Positions 15,414 through 23,312 of a stretch of DNA of 64,000 nt are shown one piece after another. Below the pieces are notes generated by a model. That model ran no database searches and had not been told where the DNA came from. It was given only the letters and a program-made list of their open reading frames with translations. The stretch is from IDS-8 sp036381215 (GTDB taxonomy: Bacteria > Pseudomonadota > Gammaproteobacteria > Steroidobacterales > Woeseiaceae), in contig DASVDF010000078.1 in NCBI GenBank assembly GCA_036381215.1, forward strand, positions 1 through 64,000, read 5' to 3'. How positions within the stretch are numbered: position 1 is the stretch's first letter; each line of letters starts with the position of its first letter. The translations under genes were made by a program, and so were the position numbers.

Positions 15414-16394
15414 ATGCAGAGGACTTCGAAGATACTGGGACTGGCCGCGGCGGCGACGCTCGCGGCCTGTGGCGGCAGCGGCGGCGGTGGGCCGGAGCGG
15501 GGCGCGATCAGCATCGCGGTCACCGACGCGCCGGTCGACGAGGCCACGGCGGTGGTGATCGCCATGACCGAGCTCGAGCTGAAGCCCGCCGGAGGCGCGG
15601 CGTTCCGGGTGCCGGTGATCGACGCGCCGCGCGAGCTCGACCTCACTGATTTCACGAATGGTACGGCCGCCACGCTCATCGAGGACGAGGACGTGCCGGC
15701 CGGCGAGTACGAGTGGATGCGCATCTACTTCGACGAGAGCGCCTCGTACATACAGCTCGAGCAGGACGGCGCGACCTACCCTCTCGTGATCCCGAGCGGC
15801 AGCGAGACCGGTTTGAAGCTCGTCTCCGGCTTCACCGTGCCGGTGAACGAGGGTGTCACCTACATGCTCGATTTCGACTTGCGCAAGTCGGTGATCGAGC
15901 CGCCGGGACAGGCCGGGCCCAACGGTGAGCCGCGGCGCTTCGTGCTGCGGCCGGCCGTGCGCATCATGAACGCGGCGGAGACCGGCGGTGTCGAGGGCAC
16001 GGTCGGCGCCACGCTCGTCGACGTCAACAGCGAGCGCTGTCTCGCCTCCGATCCGCCGCTGACCGGGAACGCCGTTTACGTCTTCGCCGGCGCGGACGCG
16101 GTGCTCGACGACGTCGCCGACGAGGAAACCGACGCTGCCGCGCCGCCGCTCACCAGCGACGTCGTCGAGATGGACGCGGCGAGCGGTGCGTTCGAGTATC
16201 ACCTCATGTTCCTGCTGCCGGGCACCTACACCCTCGCGTTCACCTGCTCGGCATCCGCGGACGGCGCGAGCGATGCCGACTACCCGCCGACGCCGGAGAG
16301 CCGCTTCGATTTCGATGCGACGATCAATGTCGAGGTAGTGGGCGGCGAGGTGAAGACCTGCCCGATCCCGGCGGAAGCGAGCGAAACCTGCTGA
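15414..16394 (+). CDS. DUF4382 lipoprotein
   Basis: A 326-residue lipoprotein. The signal peptide ends in a LAAC lipobox (Cys19) and is followed by a glycine/serine linker (GGSGGGG). Residues about 31-180 are a DUF4382 domain: it opens with GAISIAVTDAPVDEATAVVIAMTELEL and includes the conserved VPAGEYEWMRIYFD and FTVPVNEGVTYMLDFDLRKSV. A second strand-rich part from about 195 carries four cysteines (ERC, FTCSAS, KTC, ETC) that may form disulfides. It is divergent from the ECF sigma gene and has a matching promoter, so it is the likely main target of that sigma. The molecular role of DUF4382 proteins is unknown. Confidence 0.88.
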   Translation: MQRTSKILGLAAAATLAACGGSGGGGPERGAISIAVTDAPVDEATAVVIAMTELELKPAGGAAFRVPVIDAPRELDLTDFTNGTAATLIEDEDVPAGEYEWMRIYFDESASYIQLEQDGATYPLVIPSGSETGLKLVSGFTVPVNEGVTYMLDFDLRKSVIEPPGQAGPNGEPRRFVLRPAVRIMNAAETGGVEGTVGATLVDVNSERCLASDPPLTGNAVYVFAGADAVLDDVADEETDAAAPPLTSDVVEMDAASGAFEYHLMFLLPGTYTLAFTCSASADGASDADYPPTPESRFDFDATINVEVVGGEVKTCPIPAEASETC

Positions 16395-16429
16395 CGGAAG
16401 CGACGGCCGGCCGCGCGCGGCCGTGACGA

Positions 16430-17110
16430 TCAGTCGTCGTCGCGGTCGTCGTCGCGGTCGTCGCGCGGGTGGATGCGGAAGCGGCAGGCGTTGCCGCCGC
16501 GCGCCATGCATTCGACGTGCTCGACGTCGGCCTCGAGCAGGGTCTCGATGAGGGCGAGGTCGAGCTGGCACACCTCGAGGTGTTCGCGCGCGAGATCGTG
16601 GTAGATGCAGTTGCGCGCGTCGATCAGCGGCAGCTCGCGGCCGTCCTCGCGCTCGGTGCGGGACGAATAGCCGAGCTCGCCCATGATGGCGGCCACCTTC
16701 TCGACCTGCCGCGCCGGCGCTTTCCCCTGCACGCGCGGCCGCTGCTGCTCGCCGAGCTTGCGGCCGAGCGTTCGCATCGCCGCCGCCAGGCCGTCGCTGC
16801 CGAGCTGCTCGCGAATGCCGTCAATGAGCAGCCCCGAGAACAGCGCGTACTGCTTCGGAAAGAGGTGCACGCCGCGCCGGGTCAGCCGCCAGGCGTAACC
16901 GGGCCGGCCGCCTTGCGGCGCTTTCGACGTCTTCTCGACGAACCCGCCGCCTTCGAGCGCACCGAGATGCTGGTGCACGGCGCTGCGGCTGATGCCGAGC
17001 GCGCGCGCGAGCTCCTCGGCGCTCCGGCCCTGTTTTTCCTCGAGCAGCAGGCTGAGCAGGCGGCGCTGGCGTTCGCCGAAGCCGGCGATGCTGGGAGCGG
17101 TGCGTTGCAT
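16430..17110 (-). CDS. ArsR/SufR-like transcriptional regulator with four-cysteine C terminus
   Basis: About 226 residues. A winged helix-turn-helix lies at about 10-80 (RSAEELARALGISRSAVHQHLGAL, then a GRPGYAWRLTRRG wing). The C-terminal half resembles the effector domain of SufR-type regulators, which hold an iron-sulfur cluster, and has four cysteines in NCIYHDL, EVCQLD, VECMAR and NACRFRI. The tail is an acidic RDDRDDDRDDD repeat. Starts ten and one or two codons earlier (17137, 17119) are possible; a TATAAT lies over 17118-17123, which favours the ATG at 17110. It is divergent from the membrane-protein pair at 17,230 with a shared operator. Cluster binding is inferred. Confidence 0.78.
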   Translation of the reverse strand: MQRTAPSIAGFGERQRRLLSLLLEEKQGRSAEELARALGISRSAVHQHLGALEGGGFVEKTSKAPQGGRPGYAWRLTRRGVHLFPKQYALFSGLLIDGIREQLGSDGLAAAMRTLGRKLGEQQRPRVQGKAPARQVEKVAAIMGELGYSSRTEREDGRELPLIDARNCIYHDLAREHLEVCQLDLALIETLLEADVEHVECMARGGNACRFRIHPRDDRDDDRDDD

Positions 17111-17146
17111 CCACGGCATTATAGCGGGGCACGACACTTTGTATAG

Positions 17147-17170
17147 TTTGTCAAGTCTTTTATTGACAAA
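17147..17170. promoter_or_regulatory. Operator and promoter between the SufR-like regulator and the 17,230 gene
   Basis: TTTGTCAA, 8 bases, TTGACAAA: a perfect inverted repeat with 8-bp arms in the divergent intergenic space. The right arm contains TTGACA (17163-17168), followed after 18 bases by TAGACT, a good sigma-70 promoter for the rightward genes. A bound repressor would cover that -35. It is the probable binding site of the regulator next to it. Confidence 0.7.
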
Positions 17171-17229
17171 GATTCGCAGCGCGGCCTAGACTCGCGCCAC
17201 AGGCTGGCTCACTCAAAGGGAGAACCATA

Positions 17230-17595
17230 ATGCTGACTGCCGCCGTGATCGTGTTCGCCATCGGCGCCCTGGGGGGCATCGTGCTCGCCCTGCACGTCCT
17301 GAGGAACAAGCTCGCGCCGTGGGCGCTGTCGATACTGCACGCATTGCTCGGGGCCACCGGGCTCGTGCTGCTGATCCTCCTGCTCATGAACGGCGGCGCA
17401 CCGCTGCTCGGCTGGTCGCTGGCGCTGTTCGTCGTGGCCGCGCTCGGCGGTTTCTGGATGGCCTCGCGCCACGCGCAGAAAGAGCTGCCGCCGAAAGGCG
17501 TCGTCGTGCTGCACGCGCTGCTCGCCGTCTCAGGCTTCGTGCTCCTGCTGGCCGTATTCCTCGGCGCGGACACCGGTACCGGCACACCGGCCTGA
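17230..17595 (+). CDS. Small four-span membrane protein, function unknown
   Basis: A 121-residue, very hydrophobic protein with four predicted membrane spans (about 1-22, 31-54, 60-80, 91-112). Loops hold His residues repeated in similar settings (LALHVLRNKLAPWALSILHALLG and ASRHAQKELPPKGVVVLHALLA), and the two halves look like an internal duplication, LxxLHALL(G/A)xxG occurring twice. It has a clear ribosome site and a promoter overlapped by the regulator's operator. The next gene starts four bases later. The histidines could serve a metal or haem, but that is speculation. Confidence 0.7.
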   Translation: MLTAAVIVFAIGALGGIVLALHVLRNKLAPWALSILHALLGATGLVLLILLLMNGGAPLLGWSLALFVVAALGGFWMASRHAQKELPPKGVVVLHALLAVSGFVLLLAVFLGADTGTGTPA

Positions 17596-17599
17596 CCGC

Positions 17600-18070
17600 G
17601 TGCCGCGCTCAAGCTCGAGCACCCGGCTGCATCCGCCGTTCCTGCACTTCCCGATCGCCTTCTGGGTGACGGGCACGGCGCTCGACGTCGCGCAAACAAC
17701 GCTCGGGCTGTCCCTGCCGGGCATCGAGGGCTTCGCCCTGCCGCACTGGCTCCTGTGGGGCGGCGTCATCGCCGCCCTGCCCACCGTCGCCGCCGGGCTC
17801 GCGGATTTCGCGAGTCTGCCGCGCGCCGTGCAGGACAGCCGCGCGCTCAAGCGGCACATGCTGTGCATGAGCACCGCGTTCACACTGTTCCTCGTGGCCG
17901 CGGTGTGGCGCGTGAAGGCCGGTGCGTTCGCCGCGCCGCCGCCGCTCATGCTCCTCTCCCTCGAGATCCTCGGCGTTGTCGCGCTCCTCGTCGGCGGGCA
18001 CGCCGGCGGACGTGTCGTGTTCGAGGAGCTGCCGGCCACCCACGGCGGCGGAGCGGCGCCCGAAGCCTAG
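17600..18070 (+). CDS. DUF2231 membrane protein
   Basis: A 156-residue membrane protein with four spans. It opens with the hallmark LHPPFLHFPIAFWVTG of DUF2231 proteins, whose conserved histidines face the membrane and have been suggested to bind metal or haem. Other family features are LPHWLLWGGVIAALPTVAAGLADF and a basic loop before KRHMLCMSTAF. The start is GTG, four bases after the preceding stop, so it is co-translated with the four-span protein and, like it, presumably under the SufR-like regulator. The function is not established. Confidence 0.82.
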   Translation: MPRSSSSTRLHPPFLHFPIAFWVTGTALDVAQTTLGLSLPGIEGFALPHWLLWGGVIAALPTVAAGLADFASLPRAVQDSRALKRHMLCMSTAFTLFLVAAVWRVKAGAFAAPPPLMLLSLEILGVVALLVGGHAGGRVVFEELPATHGGGAAPEA

Positions 18071-18227
18071 TCGGCGTTACGCGCTGCCGAGCTGGTCCAC
18101 GAGCAGCGCGCCGAGACAGTCCATGGCCGCCATGTCAGTCCGTTCGCGGAATTCGAGCGCAAGCCGCGGAGTGCCGGCGATTGCGGAAGGCCGCACACTC
18201 GCGCCTCACGCACCCGGAGGCCCGCTC

Positions 18228-18863
18228 ATGATCCTCTACGACTACTTGCCCTCCCAGAACGCCTGGAAGGTCCGCCAGCTGCTCGCCCACCTCGCCCAGC
18301 CTTACGAGACCCGGCTGGTGAGCATTTTCGAGGGTGAGGGCAAGCGGCCCGAGTACCTCGCGAAGAACCCGACCGGGGCGGTGCCGGCCCTGGGGCTCGA
18401 CGACGGCTCGGTGATCGCGGAATCGAATGCCATCCTGTGGTACCTGGCGGAGGGAACGCCTTACCTCCCCTCCGGTCGTTACGCCCGGGCGAAGGTGCTG
18501 CAATGGCTGTTCTTCGAGGGCGATTACGTGCAGTCGACCATTGCGACGCTGCGCCACTGGACTCAGACAGGCAAGCGCGCCCGCCGCTCCGGGGATCTCA
18601 TAGCCGCCAAGGTCAAGGGTTCGCTGGCGTGCCTCGCCGCGCTCGACCGCGAGCTCGCGATGCACCCGTACCTCGCCGGCGACGACTACACGATCGCGGA
18701 CATCTCCACCTTCGCCTACGTGCACCGCGCCGACGAGGCCGACCTGCCGCTCGCCAGTTACGAGCACGTGACGGCGTGGCTCGAGCGGGTCCGCAGCCAG
18801 CCGCGCTTCCTCGCCGAGACCTTCCCCTACTCCATCGACCCGCACTCCGGCAACGAACTGTGA
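18228..18863 (+). CDS. Glutathione S-transferase family protein
   Basis: A 211-residue GST. The thioredoxin-like N domain is at about 1-78: YDYLPSQNAWKVRQLL with Ser5-type glutathione contact, NPTGAVPALGLDDG with the cis-proline, and ESNAILWYLAEG. The all-helical C domain includes YLAGDDYTIADISTFAYVH, the conserved N-capping box. The start is set by GGAGG seven bases before the ATG. The substrate cannot be read from the sequence. It precedes the peroxiredoxin and cysteine synthase genes on the same strand, a thiol-related neighbourhood, though about 190 bases separate it from the peroxiredoxin. Confidence 0.92.
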   Translation: MILYDYLPSQNAWKVRQLLAHLAQPYETRLVSIFEGEGKRPEYLAKNPTGAVPALGLDDGSVIAESNAILWYLAEGTPYLPSGRYARAKVLQWLFFEGDYVQSTIATLRHWTQTGKRARRSGDLIAAKVKGSLACLAALDRELAMHPYLAGDDYTIADISTFAYVHRADEADLPLASYEHVTAWLERVRSQPRFLAETFPYSIDPHSGNEL

Positions 18864-19057
18864 GGCCTCCGCCGGCCGTGCGAGCCACTGACTTGCGGCA
18901 ACGAGCCATAACGCAGCGAGCCACAGCACGAGGGCAGCACGCGGTATGACGAATACGGCATAAGCCCCGGACTTCTTCGTCTAAGCACGAGACTGGCGGA
19001 CGCCAAACCCGGTGCTAACATCCTCGTACACCAAATGAGCATGCAAACGAGGACGCC

Positions 19058-19717
19058 ATGACGCTCAGAATCAATTCCGTGGCGCCGAACTTCACGGCGC
19101 AAACGACCCAGGGCACGATCGACTTCCACGACTGGATCGGCGACGGCTGGGCCGTACTGTTTTCCCACCCGAAGGATTTCACGCCGGTCTGCACCACCGA
19201 GCTCGGCTACATGGCGGGGCTGCAGGACGAGTTCGCGCGCCGCAACTGCAAGATCATCGGGCTGTCGGTCGACCCGGTGGACAGCCACCAGGGCTGGCTC
19301 AAGGACATCGAGGACGTGCAGGGCAATGCGGTGAGATACCCGCTGATCGGCGACCCGGAGCTTGCGGTCGCGAAGCTTTACGACATGCTGCCGGAGACGG
19401 CGGGCGATACCGCCGCCGGCCGCACGCCGGCCGACAACGCCACGGTGCGCTCGGTGTTCCTGATCGGGCCGGACAAGAAGATCAAGGCGATCCTCGTGTA
19501 TCCCATGAGCTCCGGCCGCAACTTCGACGAGATCCTGCGCCTGCTCGATTCGCTGCAGCTGACGGCGAAGCACGCGGTCGCGACGCCGGTGAACTGGAAG
19601 CCCGGAGACCAGGTGATCATCGCGCCCTCCGTGTCGAACGACGACGCGAAGCAGAAATACCCGGAAGGCTGGACCTCGCCGAAGCCGTACATCCGCTACG
19701 TGTCGCCGCCGAAGTGA
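19058..19717 (+). CDS. 1-Cys (Prx6-type) peroxiredoxin
   Basis: A 219-residue thioredoxin-fold peroxidase that reduces hydrogen peroxide and organic peroxides. The peroxidatic cysteine is in HPKDFTPVCTTE (Cys45), with the supporting Thr and the later Arg in ATVRSVFLIGPDKK. The long C-terminal extension (GDQVIIAPSVSNDDAKQKYPEGW and the ending YIRYVSPPK) is characteristic of the Prx6 subfamily. There is no resolving cysteine near the C terminus. A weakly spaced ribosome site precedes the ATG. The cysteine synthase gene follows after 19 bases. Confidence 0.94.
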   Translation: MTLRINSVAPNFTAQTTQGTIDFHDWIGDGWAVLFSHPKDFTPVCTTELGYMAGLQDEFARRNCKIIGLSVDPVDSHQGWLKDIEDVQGNAVRYPLIGDPELAVAKLYDMLPETAGDTAAGRTPADNATVRSVFLIGPDKKIKAILVYPMSSGRNFDEILRLLDSLQLTAKHAVATPVNWKPGDQVIIAPSVSNDDAKQKYPEGWTSPKPYIRYVSPPK

Positions 19718-19736
19718 GCGGGGGCCTGCCGGCGTC

Positions 19737-20735
19737 TTGAAGTACTACCGCGATTTCGTCGACGCGGTCGGCAACACCCCGCTCATCCGTCTCAACGGTC
19801 CGAGCGAGGAGACCGGCTGCGAAATCCTCGGCAAGGCGGAGTTCCTGAACCCGAGCGGCTCGGTCAAGGACCGGGCAGCGAAGTTCATCGTGCTCGCCGC
19901 GGAGACGAGCGGTGAGCTGCGCCCCGGCGGCACGGTCATCGAAGGCACGGCCGGCAACACCGGCATCGGCCTCGCGCACGTGTGCAACGCGCGAGGCTAC
20001 CGGTGCGTGATCGTCATTCCCGAGACGCAATCGCCCGAGAAGCTCGATCTGCTGCGCGCGCTCGGCGCCGAGGTGCGGCCGGTACCCGCGGTGCCGTACA
20101 AGGATCCTAACAATTTCCAGAAGCTCGCCGGCCGGCTCGCCGCGGAGACTGAAGGCGCGATCTGGGCGAACCAGTTCGACAATCGCGCGAACCGCGAGGC
20201 GCACATCCAGACGACCGGACCGGAGATCTGGCGCGACACGGACGGGCGGATCGATGCGTTCGTGTCCAGCTCCGGCACCGGCGGCACGCTCGCGGGGACC
20301 TCTATCTTCCTCAAGCAGAAGAAGCCCGGCGTGCTCACCGTGCTCGCCGACCCGACGGGCACCGCGACCTGGCACTACGTGAAACACGGCGAGGCGAAGG
20401 TCGTGGGCGGCGGCTCCATCTCGGAGGGCATCGGCAGCACCCGCATCACCGCCAATTTCGACGGCGCGCCGATCGACGACGCGGAGATGATCGGCGACCA
20501 GGAATGCGTCGACACGGTATACCGGCTGCTGTACGAGGACGGCCTGTTTCTCGGCAGCTCCTCGGGCATCAACGTGGCCGCGGCCATCCGCGTGGCGAAG
20601 CGCCTCGGCCCGGGGCACGTCATCGTCACGGTGCTGTGCGACGGCGGCGGCCGCTACCAGTCGCGGCTCTACAATCGCCGCTGGCTCGAGGGGAAGGGGC
20701 TCGTGCCGCCGCCGCACCCGGCAGCCTGCGGGTAA
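19737..20735 (+). CDS. cysK: Cysteine synthase (O-acetylserine sulfhydrylase) family
   Basis: A 332-residue PLP enzyme of the beta-family that makes cysteine from O-acetylserine and sulfide. Visible are the PLP lysine in NPSGSVKDRAA (Lys44), the substrate loop EGTAGNTGIGLA, the phosphate-binding SSSGTGGTLAG, and GSSSGIN near the C terminus. The sequence is of the clade that carries KYYRDF at the front and VLCDGGGRYQSRLYN near the end. Translation probably starts at a TTG, 19 bases after the peroxiredoxin stop. In this window it is the assimilatory partner of the sulfate importer at 55-61 kb, though not adjacent to it. Confidence 0.9.
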   Translation: MKYYRDFVDAVGNTPLIRLNGPSEETGCEILGKAEFLNPSGSVKDRAAKFIVLAAETSGELRPGGTVIEGTAGNTGIGLAHVCNARGYRCVIVIPETQSPEKLDLLRALGAEVRPVPAVPYKDPNNFQKLAGRLAAETEGAIWANQFDNRANREAHIQTTGPEIWRDTDGRIDAFVSSSGTGGTLAGTSIFLKQKKPGVLTVLADPTGTATWHYVKHGEAKVVGGGSISEGIGSTRITANFDGAPIDDAEMIGDQECVDTVYRLLYEDGLFLGSSSGINVAAAIRVAKRLGPGHVIVTVLCDGGGRYQSRLYNRRWLEGKGLVPPPHPAACG

Positions 20736-20847
20736 TCCCGGACCAGAACGCGGGCGCTTTCCCCGTTCATTACCGGACACCGTGTGCCGCGGTTTTCGCC
20801 TGCGGGTATGATCTCTCCGTCGGGCCCGTTTCCCGGCGGAGCAAGAC

Positions 20848-22527
20848 TTGCCGCACCGTGCTTTGGAAAGGATCGCGGGCACCTCACCCACGGCCCGCCT
20901 GGCCGTCGCCGCTGCCGTCGTATGGCTCACCGTCGCGCTCGGCGTCATTCTGCTGCTGCTGCAGGAACGCGAAGCGACGCTCGAACGTGCCGGCCGCAAC
21001 CTCGCGGCATTGGCCCTCGCCCTCGAAAGCTACACGTCGCGCACCTTCCAGGCGGTCGACCTGACGCTCGCCGGTGCGGTCGACGCGCTGCGGCTCGCGG
21101 ACGACCTCCCGCCGCACGATCCGGAGTTCCAGGCCGCGCTCGAGCGGCGGCTGGAGTTCCTGAGCCCGTACGTGCGCGCGATCTACATCGTGGACGCGCA
21201 AGGGCGAGTGCTTCACGACACCGACTATCCCGAAAGCCCGGCGCTGACGCCCGTCGCGCAGAGCTACTTCCAGGCGCATCGCGACAATCCGGCGCTCGTG
21301 TCCTCGGTCGCCGAGCCTCTGGAGAACCACCCGGGCCTCGGGTGGTTCGTTCCCGTCACCCGGCGGCTGGGCAGCAACACGGAGTTCGACGGGATCACCG
21401 TCGCCGCGGTGCAGCCGCTGTATTTCGAGAGTCTTTTTCGCCGCATGGGACTCGGCCCCGACGACGTCATCTCGCTCTACTACCGTAACGGCGTGCTGAT
21501 CTCCCGCTACCCGCAGGCCGGGCCGGCCACCGGCGACTCGTTCGCGGGCTCGCCGCTTTTCGATCGGCACCTGCCGCAAAGCGATGCGGGGACGTTCGTC
21601 GCGAACCGCGCGCCGGGCCCCGCGATGCTGGTCAGCTACCGCGACGTGCAGTTGCAGCCGCTCGTCGTCTCGGTGGCGGAGGAAATGAGCTCGGTGCTTG
21701 CGCCGTGGCGCACCGTCGCCGCCGGCGCGGCGATCGCGCTCGGCGCACTGCTCGCGCTGCTCGCCCTGCTCGTCGACCAGTTCCGCCGCCAGCAGCGGGT
21801 GCGCGAGCGCGCCCAGGAACAGCGTGCCCACGCGGAGCGCATGGAAGCGCTCGGTCACCTGACGAGCGGCATCGCGCACGACTTCAACAACCTGCTGAGC
21901 GTGGTTTCCTCGAGTCTCGAGGTCGTCTCGCACGCGACGGCCAATGACGACGCACGCCGCGCCGCGACCGACGCCGCGGAGCGCGCGGTCGCCCGCGGCG
22001 CCGAGCTCATCCGCCGGCTGTCGACGTTCGCGCGCAGCCGGCCCGTGGAGCTCACGACCGCCCGGCTGGAAGAGGCGGTCCGCGGTTGCGAGGACCTCCT
22101 GCGGCGTGCCGCCGGCCGCCACGTCGACCTGCTGGTGGACCTCACGCCGGATCTGCCCCCCTGCCGGCTCGACGAAACCGAGTTCGAGGTCGCGCTGGTG
22201 AACCTCGTGATCAACGCGCGCGACGCCATGGCCGGCACCGGCCGCATCGCCATTCGCACCTACGCCTGCGAGGAAGACGACCGGCACGTGTGCGTATCCG
22301 TGGAGGACAGCGGGCACGGCATGAGCGAATCGGTGCAGCGGCATGCCTTCGAGCCGTACTACACCACGAAGGGCAGCCAGGGCACCGGACTCGGGCTCGC
22401 GCAGGTGTACGGGTTCATGCTGCAGATCGGCGGCGATACCCGTATCGAATCCCGCGCCGGCATCGGTACGAAAGTGGAGCTGCGTTTTCCACTGGCCGGT
22501 CCCGCCGACGAGCGGGCGACTGCATGA
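20848..22527 (+). CDS. Orphan sensor histidine kinase with periplasmic Cache-like domain
   Basis: A 559-residue membrane kinase. A first span is at about 17-39, an extracytoplasmic domain at 40-285 of double-Cache type (YVRAIYIVDAQGRVLHDTDYPES and the later DDVISLYYRNGVLISRYP), and a second span at about 290-312. A coiled linker precedes the phospho-acceptor HLTSGIAHDFNNLLS (His344). The ATPase domain has NLVINARDAM (N box), VEDSGHGM (G1) and GTGLGLAQVYG (G2). There is no receiver domain and no regulator gene nearby, so its partner is elsewhere. The start is TTG at 20848. Confidence 0.9.
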   Translation: MPHRALERIAGTSPTARLAVAAAVVWLTVALGVILLLLQEREATLERAGRNLAALALALESYTSRTFQAVDLTLAGAVDALRLADDLPPHDPEFQAALERRLEFLSPYVRAIYIVDAQGRVLHDTDYPESPALTPVAQSYFQAHRDNPALVSSVAEPLENHPGLGWFVPVTRRLGSNTEFDGITVAAVQPLYFESLFRRMGLGPDDVISLYYRNGVLISRYPQAGPATGDSFAGSPLFDRHLPQSDAGTFVANRAPGPAMLVSYRDVQLQPLVVSVAEEMSSVLAPWRTVAAGAAIALGALLALLALLVDQFRRQQRVRERAQEQRAHAERMEALGHLTSGIAHDFNNLLSVVSSSLEVVSHATANDDARRAATDAAERAVARGAELIRRLSTFARSRPVELTTARLEEAVRGCEDLLRRAAGRHVDLLVDLTPDLPPCRLDETEFEVALVNLVINARDAMAGTGRIAIRTYACEEDDRHVCVSVEDSGHGMSESVQRHAFEPYYTTKGSQGTGLGLAQVYGFMLQIGGDTRIESRAGIGTKVELRFPLAGPADERATA

Positions 22528-22554
22528 GGCGGCCGCCTGTCGAATGCAAGCTGC

Positions 22555-22779
22555 CTAGCGTTCGCTCCACCAGGACACGAACTCGTCGAAGCCGATGGCT
22601 CCGTCGTCGTCGGTATCGATCTCGTCGAAGCCGATGCGCGCTTCTTCGGCAGAGACGCCGGCATCCAGGTCCCTGAGCATGCGCCGGAACTCGCCGAAAT
22701 CGATTTTTCCGTCGCCGTTCGGATCGTTGAAGTTGAAGCTCTCCTCGAGTTCTGCGATCTCTTCCGGGGTCGGCGGCAT
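22555..22779 (-). CDS. Small EF-hand calcium-binding protein
   Basis: A 74-residue calmodulin-like protein with two complete EF-hand loops: residues 19-30 (D, N, D, G, I and E at the canonical places) and 55-66 (DTDDDGAIGFDE). Flanking helices LEESFNF and FVSWWSER fit. No signal peptide is present, so it is probably cytoplasmic. The start is set by an AGGAGGG site six bases before the ATG; a longer reading frame upstream lacks a ribosome site. It lies tail to tail with the orphan sensor kinase. Role unknown, likely a calcium sensor or buffer. Confidence 0.85.
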   Translation of the reverse strand: MPPTPEEIAELEESFNFNDPNGDGKIDFGEFRRMLRDLDAGVSAEEARIGFDEIDTDDDGAIGFDEFVSWWSER

Positions 22780-22942
22780 GGTCCCTCCTGCGGGCGTGAG
22801 CACCGGCCCTATTCTGCCCGGAGGTGCGCCCCGCTGAAACCGCACGGGGCGGCAGCGTGGGTTCTGAACTATGCTTGCAAGGCCCCCGCGAACCCCCAAT
22901 TCGCATTCATCAGCCCTGGAAATCGCGTTCGGAGGTGACGGA

Positions 22943-23311
22943 ATGGCCGGTTACGTGACCAACATCGAGCAGGCAGCGCTCGACAACGAGGATTACCGCC
23001 GCGTGCTCTTCACGGGCCCGCACATGCAGCTGGTGCTGATGACGCTCCGGCCGGGCGAGGAGATCGGGCTCGAGACGCATGCCGGGCACGACCAGTTCAT
23101 CCGGGTGGAGGCCGGCACCGGCAAGGTGCGCCTCGCGGACGAGGAGCACCAGCTCTCCGACGGGGTATCGGTCGTCATTCCGGCCGGCACGCGCCACAAC
23201 GTGATCAACACCTCGTCCACCGAGCCGCTGCGCCTGTACACCCTTTACACTCCGCCGGAACATCCGGAGGGCACGGTGCATCGCACGAAGGCCGACGAGC
23301 CGGCGCACTAG
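22943..23311 (+). CDS. Single-domain cupin
   Basis: A 122-residue cupin barrel. Motif 1 is GLETHAGHDQFIRVEAGTGKVRL (His, His, Gln/Glu metal ligands) and motif 2 is VVIPAGTRHNVINTS. The trailing YTLYTPPEHPEGTVHRTKADE is typical of small bacterial cupins of the mannose-6-phosphate-isomerase type, which have no proven activity. The start follows a strong GGAGGTGACG site. It ends one base before the M50 protease gene, with which it must be co-translated. Confidence 0.88.
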   Translation: MAGYVTNIEQAALDNEDYRRVLFTGPHMQLVLMTLRPGEEIGLETHAGHDQFIRVEAGTGKVRLADEEHQLSDGVSVVIPAGTRHNVINTSSTEPLRLYTLYTPPEHPEGTVHRTKADEPAH

Positions 23312-23312
23312 C

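Noticed and set aside
17118..17154. TATAAT and TTGACA on the minus strand as one promoter of the SufR-like gene
   Set aside because: The spacing is 25 bases, too long for sigma-70. The TATAAT may be used with a weaker -35.
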